The notes under the pieces: model-generated
What the model saw: the letters and a program-made list of their open reading frames with translations, nothing else
Databases searched by the model: none
Told to the model about the DNA's origin: nothing
Source: Delftia sp. PS-11
GTDB lineage: Bacteria > Pseudomonadota > Gammaproteobacteria > Burkholderiales > Burkholderiaceae_C
Reading direction: 5' to 3'
DNA: 64,000 nt
NCBI RefSeq assembly: GCF_029870285.1
Contig: NZ_JACSYA010000012.1
Coordinates: 75,768 to 139,767 of the forward strand
Part shown: one piece after another, positions 47,983-58,324 of the stretch
Layout of the letters: each line of letters begins with the position of its first letter
Position numbering within the stretch: position 1 is the stretch's first letter
Position numbers and translations under genes: made by a program

Positions 47983-48121
47983 GGTTGCTTGGTGTGGTGA
48001 TGGCAGGCGATTATGGCCGCGCGCAGGCTTGTGCATTGCGGCTGTCCTGGAATCCCGGCGGATCATCAGCACAGCCCATCCGCACGCCTTCGGGCGTGTC
48101 CCGGCTTGCGCGCAGCGGGAT

Positions 48122-48150
48122 GGGGCAATCCTATAATGCCGGATTGCCCC
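48122..48150 (+). promoter_or_regulatory. alaS promoter with 10-bp palindrome over the -10 box
   Basis: GGGGCAATCC (48,122-48,131) and GGATTGCCCC (48,141-48,150) are exact inverted repeats. The 9-bp centre begins with a consensus -10, TATAAT (48,132-48,137). Transcription should start near 48,144-48,150, about 45-50 bases before the ATG. E. coli AlaRS is known to repress its own gene through a palindrome at the transcription start, so autoregulation is a fair hypothesis. Confidence 0.65.
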
Positions 48151-48194
48151 TCGGGGACAGCGCCTTGCGTGGGCGCTCCGAACTCCTAGACACC

Positions 48195-50819
48195 ATGAGC
48201 ACACCCACTTTCACCGTTGCCGACATCCGCAAGAGCTTCCTGGACTTTTTCGCATCCAAGGGGCACACCATCGTCGAGTCGAGCCCGCTGGTGCCGGGCA
48301 ATGATCCGACGCTGATGTTCACCAATTCGGGCATGGTCCAGTTCAAGGACGTGTTCCTGGGCACGGACAAGCGTTCCTATACGCGTGCCACCTCGGTGCA
48401 GACCTGCCTGCGTGCGGGCGGCAAGCACAACGACCTGGAGAATGTGGGCTACACGGCTCGCCACCATACCTTCTTCGAGATGCTGGGCAACTGGTCCTTT
48501 GGCGACTACTTCAAGCGCGAGTCGCTCAAGTGGGCCTGGGAGCTGCTGACCGAGGTCTACAAGCTGCCCAAGGAACGCCTGCTGGCGACCGTCTATGCCG
48601 AAGACGACGAGGCCTACGACATCTGGACCCAGGAAATCGGCCTGCCTCCCGAGCGTGTGATCCGCATCGGTGACAACAAGGGCGGCCGCTACAAGAGCGA
48701 CAACTTCTGGATGATGGCAGACACCGGCCCCTGTGGCCCCTGCTCGGAAATCTTCTACGACCATGGCCCCGATGTGGCCGGCGGCCCTCCGGGCAGCCCG
48801 GAAGAAGATGGCGACCGCTTCATCGAGATCTGGAACAACGTGTTCATGCAGTTCGACATGGACGAGCAGGGCAACGTCAAGCCGCTGCCCGCGCCCTGCG
48901 TGGACACCGGCATGGGCCTGGAGCGTCTGGCTGCCATCCTGCAGCATGTGCACAGCAACTACGAAATCGACCTGTTCCAGGCGCTGATCCAGGCGGCTGC
49001 GCGCGAGACGCACACCGCTGATCTGGGCAACCCTTCGCTCAAGGTGATTGCCGACCATATCCGCGCCACATCCTTCCTGGTGGCCGATGGCGTGATCCCC
49101 TCCAATGAAGGCCGCGGCTATGTGCAGCGCCGCATCGTGCGCCGCGCCATCCGTCATGGCTACAAGCTGGGCCAGAAGACGCCTTTCTTCCACAAGCTGG
49201 TTAACGATCTGGTGGCCGTGATGGGCGATGCCTATCCCAAGATCCGCGAGCAGCAGGCGCGCATCACCGAGGTGCTCAAGGTCGAGGAAGAGCGTTTCTT
49301 TGAAACTCTGGCCCATGGCATGGAAATCCTGGACACGGCCCTGGCCGGTGATGCCAAGGTTCTGCCTGGCGATGTGGCTTTCAAGCTGCACGACACCTAT
49401 GGCTTCCCGCTGGATCTGACCAACGATGTCTGCCGTGAGCGCGGCGTGGGCGTGGATGAGGCCGGCTTCCAGTCCGCCATGGACGAGCAAAAGAACAAGG
49501 CCCGTGCTGCAGGCAAGTTCAAGATGGACCGCGCGCTCGAATACACGGGCGATGCCAACGCCTTCACTGGCTACCAGAAGCTGGCCGAGGCTGCCAGGGT
49601 CGTGGCGCTGTATGCCGAAGGCAGCGCCGTGGAGGAGCTCAAGGCAGGCCAGAGCGGTGTCGTGGTGCTGGATACCACGCCTTTCTACGCCGAGTCCGGC
49701 GGTCAGGTGGGTGACCAGGGCGTGATCGGCGCCGCAGGCGGCCGCTTCGTGGTCGAGGACACGCTCAAGATCAAGGCCGACGTGTTCGGCCACCATGGCG
49801 TGCTGGAATCGGGCAGCCTCAAGGTGGGCGATACCGTGCAGGCCGAGGTGGATACGCAGCTGCGCGCTGCCACTATGCGCAATCACTCTGTCACGCACAT
49901 CATGCACAAGGCGCTGCGCGAAGTGCTGGGCGGTCACGTGCAGCAAAAGGGCTCGCTGGTCAATGCCGAGCGCACGCGTTTCGACTTTGCGCACAACCAG
50001 CCCGTCACGGCCGACGAGATCCGCGAGATCGAGCGCCGCGTGAACGCCGAAATCCTGGCCAATACCGCCACCGATGCGCGCGTGATGGACATCGAGTCGG
50101 CCAAGGCCACAGGCGCCATGATGCTCTTCGGCGAGAAGTACGGCGACTCCGTGCGCGTGCTGGACATCGGCTCCAGCCGCGAGCTGTGCGGCGGCACCCA
50201 CGTGCAGCGCACAGGCGACATCGGCCTGTTCAAGGTCGTGGCCGAGGGCGGCGTGGCCGCTGGCGTGCGCCGCATCGAGGCAGTGACCGGCGCAAATGCA
50301 CTGACCTACCTGCAGTCGCTGGAGTCCACGGTGGATCAGGCCGCGGCAGCGCTCAAGTCGCCTGCTGCAGAGCTCAATGCCCGCATCGGCGGCGCACTGG
50401 AGCAGATCCGCGCGCTGGAAAAGGAAGTGGCCGCTCTCAAGGGCAAACTCGCTTCCAGCCAGGGCGATGAACTCGCCGGCCAGGCTGTCGAGATCAAGGG
50501 CATCAAGGTGCTGGCCGCCAGGCTGGAGGGCGCCGATGCCAAGACGCTGCGTGAGACCATGGACAAGCTCAAGGACAAGCTGGGCGCCGCAGCCATCGTG
50601 CTGGCGGCCGTCGATGGCGACAAGGTGCAGCTGGCTGCAGGCGTGACCAAGGCCGAGACTGCACGCATCAAGGCGGGCGAGCTGGTCAACTTCGTGGCCA
50701 GCCAGGTTGGCGGCAAGGGCGGTGGCAAGCCTGACATGGCCATGGCTGGCGGCACGGATGCCGCCGCACTGCCTGCGGCTCTGGCTGGCGTTCAGGCCTG
50801 GGTGGCCGAGCGCGCCTGA
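48195..50819 (+). CDS. alaS: Alanyl-tRNA synthetase
   Basis: 874 aa, normal length. Class II catalytic domain (motif 2 region with [18 protein letters not shown]; motif 3 with [14 protein letters not shown]), tRNA-recognition domain, editing domain with zinc ligands (HSVTH and CGGTH), and a C-Ala domain with a coiled coil (about 735-790) and a Gly-rich end ([15 protein letters not shown]). Charges tRNA-Ala in the cytoplasm. The start follows CCTAGACACC with a weak ribosome binding site. Confidence 0.97.
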   Translation: MSTPTFTVADIRKSFLDFFASKGHTIVESSPLVPGNDPTLMFTNSGMVQFKDVFLGTDKRSYTRATSVQTCLRAGGKHNDLENVGYTARHHTFFEMLGNWSFGDYFKRESLKWAWELLTEVYKLPKERLLATVYAEDDEAYDIWTQEIGLPPERVIRIGDNKGGRYKSDNFWMMADTGPCGPCSEIFYDHGPDVAGGPPGSPEEDGDRFIEIWNNVFMQFDMDEQGNVKPLPAPCVDTGMGLERLAAILQHVHSNYEIDLFQALIQAAARETHTADLGNPSLKVIADHIRATSFLVADGVIPSNEGRGYVQRRIVRRAIRHGYKLGQKTPFFHKLVNDLVAVMGDAYPKIREQQARITEVLKVEEERFFETLAHGMEILDTALAGDAKVLPGDVAFKLHDTYGFPLDLTNDVCRERGVGVDEAGFQSAMDEQKNKARAAGKFKMDRALEYTGDANAFTGYQKLAEAARVVALYAEGSAVEELKAGQSGVVVLDTTPFYAESGGQVGDQGVIGAAGGRFVVEDTLKIKADVFGHHGVLESGSLKVGDTVQAEVDTQLRAATMRNHSVTHIMHKALREVLGGHVQQKGSLVNAERTRFDFAHNQPVTADEIREIERRVNAEILANTATDARVMDIESAKATGAMMLFGEKYGDSVRVLDIGSSRELCGGTHVQRTGDIGLFKVVAEGGVAAGVRRIEAVTGANALTYLQSLESTVDQAAAALKSPAAELNARIGGALEQIRALEKEVAALKGKLASSQGDELAGQAVEIKGIKVLAARLEGADAKTLRETMDKLKDKLGAAAIVLAAVDGDKVQLAAGVTKAETARIKAGELVNFVASQVGGKGGGKPDMAMAGGTDAAALPAALAGVQAWVAERA

Positions 50820-50851
50820 GTGCGCAAGGCCGGCACTGCCGAAGGCTGGCG

Positions 50852-51997
50852 ATGATGGCTGCCTTCCTGTGGCGTTCACGCCCTGGCACTTTGTGCCGGG
50901 GCGTTTTGCCATGGCTGCTCACGCTGTTTGGGCTGCTGGCGCCATGGCCCGCCGTCTGGGCGCAGAGCGTGGCCTTCATCAATCCCGGCCGCTCTGATGA
51001 AACCTACTGGACTTCGGTCAGCGTGGTCATGCGCGATGCGGCCCGCAGCCTGGGCATGGCGCTGGAGATCCACTACGCCGAGCGTGATCATCTTCGCCCT
51101 CTGGAGATCGCACGTGAAATCGCCGAGCGTCCCCGCGCGCAGCGTCCGGATTTTGTGGTGTTCACCAATGACTACAGCGTGGCGCCCGGGGTGCTGCGCA
51201 CGCTGGAGACTGCTGGCATCCACAGCTTCATGGCATTCAGCGGGGTTCCCGCCTCCCTGCGCAATCAGACCGGCCTGCCGCGCGAGCGCTACCGGTATTG
51301 GCTGGGCAGCCTGGAGCCGCGCGCCGAGGATGCCGGCTACCTCACAGCCAAAGCCCTGATCGTGGCGGCGCGTGCCTCGCGCAAGGGCATGGGGCACGAT
51401 GGGCGGCTGCACATGCTGGCGATTGCCGGTGACCGTTCGACGCCTTCTTCCGTGGACCGCAATGCCGGCATGCGCCGCGCTGTTGCCGAAGCAGGCGATG
51501 TGGTTCTGAGCCAGGAGGTTTATGGCGAATGGCGCCGTGACCGTGCTGCGCAGCAGGCCCGCGTCCTGTTTCAGCGCTACCCCGAGGTCCGTCTCGTCTG
51601 GGCCGGCAACGACGAGATGGCCTTTGGCGCCATGGATGCCTGGCGTGAACGTGGCGGAGTTCCGGGCAGCGATGCCTTTTTCAGCGGCATCAACTCTTCG
51701 CCGGCGGCAATGGCGGCACGGCGCAGCGGCGAGATTTCTGCCCTGGCCGGGGGGCATCAGCTCGCTGGCGCCTGGTCACTGGTGCTGTTGTACGACTATG
51801 CGCATGGTCAGGATTTCGCCAGCGAAGGGCTGGAGCTGGTGCGGCCCATGTTCGCGCTGCTCGATGCGTCGCTGATAGAGCGCTACGAGCAGAAAATCGG
51901 GACCCGCCAAACGGCATTGGACTTCCGGCGCTACAGCAAGGTCCACAACCCCAGGCTCACGCGCTATACCTTCGAGCTGGAACGTCTGCTACGCTGA
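50852..51997 (+). CDS. Periplasmic substrate-binding protein (type I fold) paired with a cyclase
   Basis: 381 aa. Signal peptide (GVLPWLLTLFGLLAPWPAVWA, cleavage after AWA/QS near 38). The mature part starts VAFINPGRSDETYW and has the two-lobe sugar/autoinducer-binding pattern (DFVVFTNDY, RLVWAGNDEMAFGAMDAW, FFSGINSSPAAM). No ABC permease is nearby; instead a membrane diguanylate cyclase follows 29 bp later. It probably acts as the sensor subunit for that cyclase, as in LuxP/LuxQ-like pairs. Ligand unknown. Confidence 0.8.
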   Translation: MMAAFLWRSRPGTLCRGVLPWLLTLFGLLAPWPAVWAQSVAFINPGRSDETYWTSVSVVMRDAARSLGMALEIHYAERDHLRPLEIAREIAERPRAQRPDFVVFTNDYSVAPGVLRTLETAGIHSFMAFSGVPASLRNQTGLPRERYRYWLGSLEPRAEDAGYLTAKALIVAARASRKGMGHDGRLHMLAIAGDRSTPSSVDRNAGMRRAVAEAGDVVLSQEVYGEWRRDRAAQQARVLFQRYPEVRLVWAGNDEMAFGAMDAWRERGGVPGSDAFFSGINSSPAAMAARRSGEISALAGGHQLAGAWSLVLLYDYAHGQDFASEGLELVRPMFALLDASLIERYEQKIGTRQTALDFRRYSKVHNPRLTRYTFELERLLR

Positions 51998-52026
51998 TGT
52001 CCTGAGCCCGTTGCGCCGGATTGCAC

Positions 52027-53277
52027 ATGCCCCGTTTTCGTCCGATCGCCTCCTTGCTGATTTCGCGCATCATCATGCTGGCGGTCGCCTGCATGCTGCT
52101 CTTTGGCGGGGCTCACGCATGGTGGGAGAACCGCAAGAGCATGCAGGAGTTTCGCGCGACCATGCATACCCTGGTGTCCAACAGCATGATCGCACTGTCC
52201 GGCGCGCTGTGGGACATAGATCCTGCCATGGTCAATGAGCAGCTGCGCTGGCTCTCCCAGTTGCCCTCCGTGGGCCATGTGCTGCTGCGGGTGACGGCCA
52301 CAGGCCAGGTCTTCGAGGCGGGCAGCGGGCCGCTGCCAGACCGCGCTCCAGCCGTTTCGCTGCCTGTGATGCCTCCGGCCACGAGCCAGTCCCATCTGCA
52401 ACTGGGGGAGCTGCAGGTCTGGGAAGATGGCGATCACTACCTGTCAGTGCTGCGCGACTCCACATTGCGCGTGCTCCTCGGTTACGCCGTGCTCACGACA
52501 CTGGTCTGCCTGATGGTGGCCTGGGTGATGCGGCGTGAATTGCGCCAGCCTCTGCACCAGATTGCCCGCTTTGCGGCCAGTCTCAAGCCCAACGAGCTGT
52601 CGCGTCCGCTGGTGCTGGACAGGCCGCAGCGCGACGAGGTCGATGAGATCGACCTGGTGATACAAGGGTTCCAGCAGTTGCAGCAGGATGTGCGCGGTTA
52701 TATCGAGCATCTGGATCTGCTGGTCGCGCAGCGCACGGCGCAGCTGGAAAATCTTGTGGAAGAAGTCCAGCGCATGTCGCTGACCGATGCGTTGACGGGC
52801 TGCTACAACCGCCGTGCCATGGATGAGCGCCTGGAGGCAGAGATCGGGCGCTGTCGCCGCCAGGGGCTGCCATTGAGTGTGTTGTTTGTGGACGTGGACC
52901 GGTTCAAGTACGTCAATGACACCCACGGCCATGCTGCGGGCGATGCCGTATTGCGGGAGGTGGCCCAGCGCTGCGGCCAGAATCTGCATGTGCCGCGCGA
53001 CTGGATGGTGCGCTATGGCGGGGAAGAATTCCTGATTGTCCTGCCCGAGCGGCCTTCGCACGAGGCAGCCCAACTGGGCGAGCGGATTGGTCACGCCATA
53101 CGCAGCCAGGTCGTGCAGGCCTATGGGCTGGAACTCAAGGTCACGGTCAGCATCGGCATCGCTCAGCTGCAGCCTGATGATGCACAGGAGGACTTGCTGG
53201 CCCGTGCCGATGCCAGGCTCTACGATGCCAAGCGTGCAGGGCGCGACTGCGTGCGCGTGGCCCACGCGCACACATAG
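52027..53277 (+). CDS. Membrane-bound diguanylate cyclase with periplasmic sensor
   Basis: 416 aa from the ATG at 52,027. Helix 1 (SLLISRIIMLAVACMLLFGG), a periplasmic domain of about 110 residues, helix 2 (LLGYAVLTTLVCLMVAWVM), a HAMP-like segment, a coiled coil (YIEHLDLLVAQRTAQLENLV) and a GGDEF domain with DALTGCYNRR and active GGEEF. The residues expected at the I-site before GGEEF are not RxxD, so product inhibition may be absent. Likely operon partner of the binding protein just upstream. Confidence 0.9.
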   Translation: MPRFRPIASLLISRIIMLAVACMLLFGGAHAWWENRKSMQEFRATMHTLVSNSMIALSGALWDIDPAMVNEQLRWLSQLPSVGHVLLRVTATGQVFEAGSGPLPDRAPAVSLPVMPPATSQSHLQLGELQVWEDGDHYLSVLRDSTLRVLLGYAVLTTLVCLMVAWVMRRELRQPLHQIARFAASLKPNELSRPLVLDRPQRDEVDEIDLVIQGFQQLQQDVRGYIEHLDLLVAQRTAQLENLVEEVQRMSLTDALTGCYNRRAMDERLEAEIGRCRRQGLPLSVLFVDVDRFKYVNDTHGHAAGDAVLREVAQRCGQNLHVPRDWMVRYGGEEFLIVLPERPSHEAAQLGERIGHAIRSQVVQAYGLELKVTVSIGIAQLQPDDAQEDLLARADARLYDAKRAGRDCVRVAHAHT

Positions 53278-53296
53278 CTGCGCGCGCGGCCCCGGC

Positions 53297-54328
53297 TCAG
53301 AACAGTTCCAGATCGTCGTTTGTCATCTGTGGCGCGACCAGCCCCTGCTGCATCATGTCGCCATAGAAGCAGGTCTTGTTGCGGCCGCTGTCCTTGGCGT
53401 GGTAGAGGGCCTGGTCGGCCTGCCCCAGAATTTCGACAGGAGCGCCCGACCCCATGGCTGCAAAGCCCGTGCTGATCGTGATGCGTCCCACCTGCGGAAA
53501 TTCGTAGCTTTCCACGGCTGTACGCAGCCGCTCCAGTGCCTTGCGTGCATTGTTCAGGCTGACCGAGCGCAGCAGGACCACGAACTCCTCTCCACCAAAG
53601 CGGAAGACACGGTCCTTGGCATCAAAGGAGCTGCGCAGGATGTTGGCGACCAGGATCAGCACCTCATCGCCGTAGAGGTGGCCGAATTTGTCATTGATGC
53701 GCTTGAAGTGGTCGATGTCGATTGCCGCCAGCCATTGCCTGGGGGACTCGTCACTCAAGGCGCCCTGCGCTGCTGAACTATCCTGCGCTTCCTGCAGCGA
53801 CAGACGCAGAAACTGTTCGTCGAATGTCTTGCGGTTGAGCAGGCCTGTCAGTGCATCGCGCTCGCTGTAGTCCAGCAGGCTCTGGTAGTTGTGATAGACG
53901 CCGAAGATGCCCTGGATCACGTCGATGCGGCTGGGGGAAAATGCAGAAGACTGCATGATCTCCAGGCAATGGTATGCCGTCTCCTGCCGCCACAGCGGCA
54001 GCCACAGCACATGCTGCCCATCTGGCTGCACGGCCGACGCGATCAGTGCCCGCTGGCGCAGCGCCTGCGCCAGCTCCACCATGGAGGACAGTTCCACACG
54101 CTGTGGATCGTAAAACGCTTCGGTATCCGTGGACTGCACCTTGCCATCCTGGCTCCAGGTGCGTGCACGGACACAGTGCTGGCCATCGGGCATGGCAAAC
54201 AGCTCCAGTGCCCGGACACGGACAACACCGTGGAGCTTGAACAGCGTGGACAGTACCGAAACCTCAAGCCGCAGATGATCCCGGTGGGCAGTCATCTCGA
54301 CCAGATTCTGGAGCAATAGTGGCTGCAT
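53297..54328 (-). CDS. Soluble diguanylate cyclase with N-terminal sensor region
   Basis: 343 aa without membrane helices. Residues 1-160 look GAF-like (LFKLHGVVRVRALELFAM, VLWLPLWRQETAYHCLEIMQ). The GGDEF domain has DALTGLLNRKTFDEQF, an insert with Ser/Gln before AIDIDHFKRINDKFGH, and active GGEEF; the I-site is not RxxD. Convergent with the cyclase gene at 52,027, 19 bp apart. Confidence 0.9.
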   Translation of the reverse strand: MQPLLLQNLVEMTAHRDHLRLEVSVLSTLFKLHGVVRVRALELFAMPDGQHCVRARTWSQDGKVQSTDTEAFYDPQRVELSSMVELAQALRQRALIASAVQPDGQHVLWLPLWRQETAYHCLEIMQSSAFSPSRIDVIQGIFGVYHNYQSLLDYSERDALTGLLNRKTFDEQFLRLSLQEAQDSSAAQGALSDESPRQWLAAIDIDHFKRINDKFGHLYGDEVLILVANILRSSFDAKDRVFRFGGEEFVVLLRSVSLNNARKALERLRTAVESYEFPQVGRITISTGFAAMGSGAPVEILGQADQALYHAKDSGRNKTCFYGDMMQQGLVAPQMTNDDLELF

Positions 54329-54366
54329 GCGTTGTCTTGTTGGTGGAGGATGGGACGGGCGCCTTT

Positions 54367-55146
54367 TCAGCGGCGCTTGAACACCAGGTCCCAGACGCCA
54401 TGGCCCAGGCGCAGTCCGCGGTTCTCGAACTTGGTCAGCGGCCTGTACTCCGGCTTGGCGCTGTAGCCTTCGGCAGTATTGGCCAGCAGCGGCTCGGCAC
54501 CCAGTACTTCGAGCATCTGCACGGCATAGGGCTCCCAGTCAGTGGCGCAGTGGATATAGCCGCCCGGCTTGAGGCGGCGAGCGAGCTTCTCGACCAGCGG
54601 CTGCTGGATCAGCCGGCGCTTGTTGTGTTTCTTCTTGTGCCAGGGGTCCGGAAAGAAGATGTGCACGCCATCCAGGCTGGCTTCGGGCAGCATATGGTCG
54701 ATGACTTCGACCGCGTCATGCTGCAGGATGCGTATGTTGGAGATGTCCTGCTCGCCAATGCGTTTGAGCAGTGCGCCGACGCCGGGCTCATGCACCTCAC
54801 AGCACAGAAAATTGTCGTCCGGGCGCACGCAGGCGATATGGGCTGTCGCCTCGCCCATGCCGAAGCCGATTTCGAGGATCAGCGGGGCCTGGCGGCCATA
54901 AATGGCCTGTGACTGCAGCGGCGTGGCCTGGTAGGTGAGCACAAATCGCGGGCCCAGCTCCTCGAAAGCCTTGGCCTGGCCAGTCGTGGTGCGGCCTGCG
55001 CGGCGCACATAGCTCTTGATGGTCTTGGGATGCGCCACGCCCTCGGGGGGCTGTCCGGTACGCACAGGGGCCGCCGCGACAGGGGTTGCGCTCTCGGCGT
55101 CGCCGGCCAGACTGTGGGCGGCAGGGGAAATGGAGATTGGATTCAC
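54367..55146 (-). CDS. trmB: tRNA (guanine-46-N7)-methyltransferase
   Basis: 259 aa from a GTG at 55,146; the first 45 residues are a low-complexity tail. SAM-binding motif [13 protein letters not shown], then [19 protein letters not shown], and C-terminal [20 protein letters not shown], all diagnostic of TrmB. It methylates G46 of tRNAs. The GTG lies 4 bp after the gluQ stop, so the two tRNA-modification genes form an operon. Confidence 0.93.
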   Translation of the reverse strand: MNPISISPAAHSLAGDAESATPVAAAPVRTGQPPEGVAHPKTIKSYVRRAGRTTTGQAKAFEELGPRFVLTYQATPLQSQAIYGRQAPLILEIGFGMGEATAHIACVRPDDNFLCCEVHEPGVGALLKRIGEQDISNIRILQHDAVEVIDHMLPEASLDGVHIFFPDPWHKKKHNKRRLIQQPLVEKLARRLKPGGYIHCATDWEPYAVQMLEVLGAEPLLANTAEGYSAKPEYRPLTKFENRGLRLGHGVWDLVFKRR

Positions 55147-55150
55147 AGGC

Positions 55151-56083
55151 TCAATTGTATGTATGGCGCCAGCACCGCACCCAAAATTGCAATGCGTCTG
55201 CAAGATTGTCATGGGCTGCGGCATGTGGCAAGCCCAGGTGCGATGCGGCAGCACTCAGCGCAGCCAGCGGGTCGGACAGGTCCAGGGCAGGAGCACCGTG
55301 CTGCTTGGACAGCTTCTCGCCGTCAGCCATCCGCACGAGTGGCGTGTGCAGATACAGCGGAGCTGCCAAGCCCAAGGCCTGCTGCAGCAACAGCTGGCGG
55401 GGCGTATTGTCTGTCAGATCTTCGCCGCGCACCACATGGGTGACACCCTGAAGCGCGTCATCCACGACGACAGCCAATTGATAGGCCCACAGTCCGTCTG
55501 CGCGGCGCAACACAAAATCGCCCACGCTGCAGATGACATCCTGCTGCTGGGCACCCAGGCGGCGGTCATGCCAGTGCACCACGGATTGGCCCTCGGTAAA
55601 CCGGGCCAGTGCGAAACGCCATGCCCGGGCCGTCTTGCCATGCAGGCCGCGGCGGCAGGTTCCGGGGTAGGGCCGCTCCACATGGCGTTCTGGCACAAGC
55701 CCCATGCGAGTCCATTCGGCCTCGATGTCCTTGCGCGTGCAGCCGCAGGCATAGGCCAGTTGCGCGGTCTTCAGCTGCTGCAATGCATGTTCGTAGTGTG
55801 TGTGGCGCTGCGATTGCCACACGGGCGCCTCGTCGGGCAGCAAGCCGCAGGCAGCGAGCTGGCGCAGGATGCCTGCATCGGCGCCTGTCTGGCAGCGGGG
55901 AGGGTCGATATCCTCGATACGCACCAGCCAACGTCCGCCATGGGCTCTTGCGTCCAGCCAGCTGGCCAGTGCGGCCACGAGTGAGCCGGCATGCAGCAGT
56001 CCCGTGGGAGAAGGCGCAAAGCGGCCGACATAGCCGCCGCTGGCAGGCGCAGGGGAGGAAGGAGTGTTGTCGTCGCAATGCAT
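55151..56083 (-). CDS. gluQ: Glutamyl-Q tRNA(Asp) synthetase
   Basis: 310 aa, a truncated class I GluRS lacking the anticodon domain. HIGH-type motif in [16 protein letters not shown], zinc Cys pair CGC with GTCR, and a KMSKS-like [10 protein letters not shown]. It attaches glutamate to queuosine in tRNA-Asp. Upstream of trmB in the same operon. Confidence 0.93.
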   Translation of the reverse strand: MHCDDNTPSSPAPASGGYVGRFAPSPTGLLHAGSLVAALASWLDARAHGGRWLVRIEDIDPPRCQTGADAGILRQLAACGLLPDEAPVWQSQRHTHYEHALQQLKTAQLAYACGCTRKDIEAEWTRMGLVPERHVERPYPGTCRRGLHGKTARAWRFALARFTEGQSVVHWHDRRLGAQQQDVICSVGDFVLRRADGLWAYQLAVVVDDALQGVTHVVRGEDLTDNTPRQLLLQQALGLAAPLYLHTPLVRMADGEKLSKQHGAPALDLSDPLAALSAAASHLGLPHAAAHDNLADALQFWVRCWRHTYN

Positions 56084-56141
56084 CGGGGCCGCATGTTAAA
56101 GCCTTGCGTGTGTCCCGAAGTGCATGCAGGCGCCTCTTTGC

Positions 56142-57278
56142 TCAGGCGATGGCCAGGGCCATCTCCAGGCCCGAGACGAAGGCGTCCTCGACACGGCGCC
56201 CCAGGCACCAGTCGCCGCACAGGCCAATGCTGGCGCTTGCGCTCCACATATGGCTGCGGCCCAGAGGCGACAGGGTCTGGGCATGGGGCCAGAGATAGGC
56301 GCTCGCATGGCGTGGCGCCACGCGGATGCGTGTGACCTCGCCAAAAGCCTTTTGCATCTTGGCCAGTACGCGGGGGCCATCGTCGGCGCGGTGTTCCTGA
56401 GACCACTGCGGGCTGGCGTGCACGACCCAGCGTTCGCTTTGCATGCGTCCAGGCTTTGAAGATTCGCGTGCCACCCAGGCCGCGCGCGCATGGGTGGTAC
56501 GTGCGGCATTCCACTGCGGCCCCAGCGTGGACAGGCCTGCCTGTGCTGCCATCGGGTAAGACAGGGTCAGGGTCCAGCATGGTGCCATCTCCACGGCAGC
56601 CATGTCCTGCACCAGGGGCAGTGCCAGCGGCGTGGTCTGCAGCAACTGGCGTGCCTGGGGTGCCGGTAGGGCCAGCACTACCGCGTCGAAGCCGGGCACG
56701 GCCTGGCTGGTGGCATCGGCTGTCTCCACATGCAGGCTCCAGCCGCCCGGGCCGGTGGCATGCTCCAGCCGGATCACACGCTGGCCCAGATGCAGCCGGC
56801 CCGCATCCCACAGTGGCGCTGCCCAGGCCAGCGGCAGGGACTGCATGTCAGGTACAGCCACCCAATGGTGCTCGGTCGGCGCGGGGGCTGCACTGGACTG
56901 CCGTCCCTGAGCATCGAGCACGCGCAGTGTGCTCACGCTCCAGGGGCGGCACAGGCCGGGCACCGTCTGCAGCGCCAGCTCGAAGCGCAGATCGCGCACG
57001 GTGAAGTACTGGGCGCCAATGTCGAAACTGCCGTGCTCCGTGTTGACCGAGCGCATGCGCCCGCCAGCCTGCGGCAGCCGTTCATAGACATGGACGTCAT
57101 GCCCCGCCTGCATCAGCGTGCGGGCGCAGGCGATGCCGGCCATGCCGGCGCCGATCACGGCGATGCGTCGGGCGCCGATGCGTTGGGCGCCATTGCGTTG
57201 GGCGCCACTGCGTCGGGCATCCTTTTGTTCGCGGGCCTGGGTATCGGAAGACTTCTTGGAGGCGCGGGAGGCGTTCAT
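56142..57278 (-). CDS. FAD-dependent oxidoreductase, renalase/amine-oxidase-like
   Basis: 378 aa. After about 38 residues of low complexity, RRIAVIGAGMAGIACARTLM is the dinucleotide-binding fold, with VHVYERLPQAGGRMRS and FDIGAQYFTVRD typical of the NAD(P)/FAD renalase-like group. The C-terminus has GLCGDWCLGRRVEDAFVSG for FAD closing. The start is placed at 57,278; the segment coded by the 15-bp repeats (57,163-57,222) could be an unneeded extension, with translation possibly from an inner codon. Substrate unknown. Confidence 0.8.
   Translation of the reverse strand: MNASRASKKSSDTQAREQKDARRSGAQRNGAQRIGARRIAVIGAGMAGIACARTLMQAGHDVHVYERLPQAGGRMRSVNTEHGSFDIGAQYFTVRDLRFELALQTVPGLCRPWSVSTLRVLDAQGRQSSAAPAPTEHHWVAVPDMQSLPLAWAAPLWDAGRLHLGQRVIRLEHATGPGGWSLHVETADATSQAVPGFDAVVLALPAPQARQLLQTTPLALPLVQDMAAVEMAPCWTLTLSYPMAAQAGLSTLGPQWNAARTTHARAAWVARESSKPGRMQSERWVVHASPQWSQEHRADDGPRVLAKMQKAFGEVTRIRVAPRHASAYLWPHAQTLSPLGRSHMWSASASIGLCGDWCLGRRVEDAFVSGLEMALAIA
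57163..57222. repeat. Four tandem copies of a 15-bp unit
   Basis: Copies ATGCGTCGGGCGCCG, ATGCGTTGGGCGCCA, TTGCGTTGGGCGCCA and CTGCGTCGGGCATCC are contiguous. On the coding strand they add five residues each (RIGAR/QRNGA type) in front of the FAD-binding motif. The unit is a multiple of three, so copy changes keep the frame. Confidence 0.85.
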
Positions 57279-57385
57279 TGAGCAGACCTTTGTTGGCGAG
57301 AGTGCGAGTGACGGGCGCTGCAGCGAAGCAGCGCCTGCTGAATCCACTCTACACCCGCGCAAGTGCTGCCCGGGGCCGGGTTGCA

Positions 57386-58324
57386 TCAATGGCGGTGATG
57401 ATTTTCCATGAGTGCCTTGCGTGTGGCTGGACTTTCGAGCTGCTGCAGCCACCATTGCAGAGCCCTGCCAGGGGACTGCAGCGGTGTGCCGGACCAGGCG
57501 TAATACATGCGCACATCGCGTGAAGGCCGCGCGACCTGGCGCATCACCAGCAGGCCGGCCTGAATATAAGGATCGACCATGGCATATGGCAGGAAGCCGC
57601 AGCCTATGCCACGCACCTGCGCCTCGATCTTGGCCTGCATGGAGTCCACGGTGAAGATGTCCTGTCCGTTGAGCAGGCCCATGCTGGTCGTGCCGCGCAG
57701 GCCGGAGTCCGCCACGGCGATCAAACGGTGCTGCATCAGCACGGCATCCGGGATGGGTTGCTGTGCCGTGGCCAGCGGGTGGTGGGGCGCAACGGCAAAG
57801 ACGAAATTCAGCTCGCCCAGCTCCCGTGCCTGCACTCCGGCGACATTGCTGGCATGCACTGCCACGCCGATGGCCAGGTCGGCACGGCCGGATGTCAGTG
57901 TCTCCAGCGTGCCGCTGAGAATGCCATCGCTGAGCTTGAGCCGTGTGGGTGGCTGCAGCGCATAGAAGGCCTCTGCCAGTTCCAGCATGGGCGTGCGTGC
58001 CACGGCGCCATCGACGACGATGGTCAGCTGAGGTTCCCAGCCCGTTGCCACGCGGCGTACCCTGTGGGCCACGGAGTCGATTTCCTGCAGCAGGCGCATG
58101 CCTTCGCGCAGCAACTCCTGCCCGGCCTCTGTGGGCTGGGCATGGCGTGAACGCCTGTCGAACAGCAGCACGTCCAGCGCATCTTCAATCTGGCGTACCC
58201 GGTACGTCAGCGCACTGGGGACCAGGCCCAGCTGGCGCGCGGCTGCAGCAAAGCTGCCGGCCTCGTCAATCGCCTGCAGCATGGCCAGACTGTCGGGAGT
58301 GAGCACATCGCGGGGAGTGGGCAT
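57386..58324 (-). CDS. LysR-family transcription regulator
   Basis: 312 aa from the ATG at 58,324. wHTH at residues 12-70 (LAMLQAIDEAGSFAAAARQL...SALTYRVRQIEDAL) and a two-lobe effector domain (PQLTIVVDGAVARTPMLEL, DLAIGVAVHASN, GIGCGFLPYAMVDPYI). Divergent from the flavodoxin-like reductase gene with a 206-bp gap, so it probably regulates that gene and itself. Confidence 0.92.
   Translation of the reverse strand: MPTPRDVLTPDSLAMLQAIDEAGSFAAAARQLGLVPSALTYRVRQIEDALDVLLFDRRSRHAQPTEAGQELLREGMRLLQEIDSVAHRVRRVATGWEPQLTIVVDGAVARTPMLELAEAFYALQPPTRLKLSDGILSGTLETLTSGRADLAIGVAVHASNVAGVQARELGELNFVFAVAPHHPLATAQQPIPDAVLMQHRLIAVADSGLRGTTSMGLLNGQDIFTVDSMQAKIEAQVRGIGCGFLPYAMVDPYIQAGLLVMRQVARPSRDVRMYYAWSGTPLQSPGRALQWWLQQLESPATRKALMENHHRH

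Noticed and set aside
48186..50912. 908-aa minus-strand frame opposite alaS
   Set aside because: AlaRS motifs are all on the plus strand; the opposite frame is open only because of third-position GC bias.
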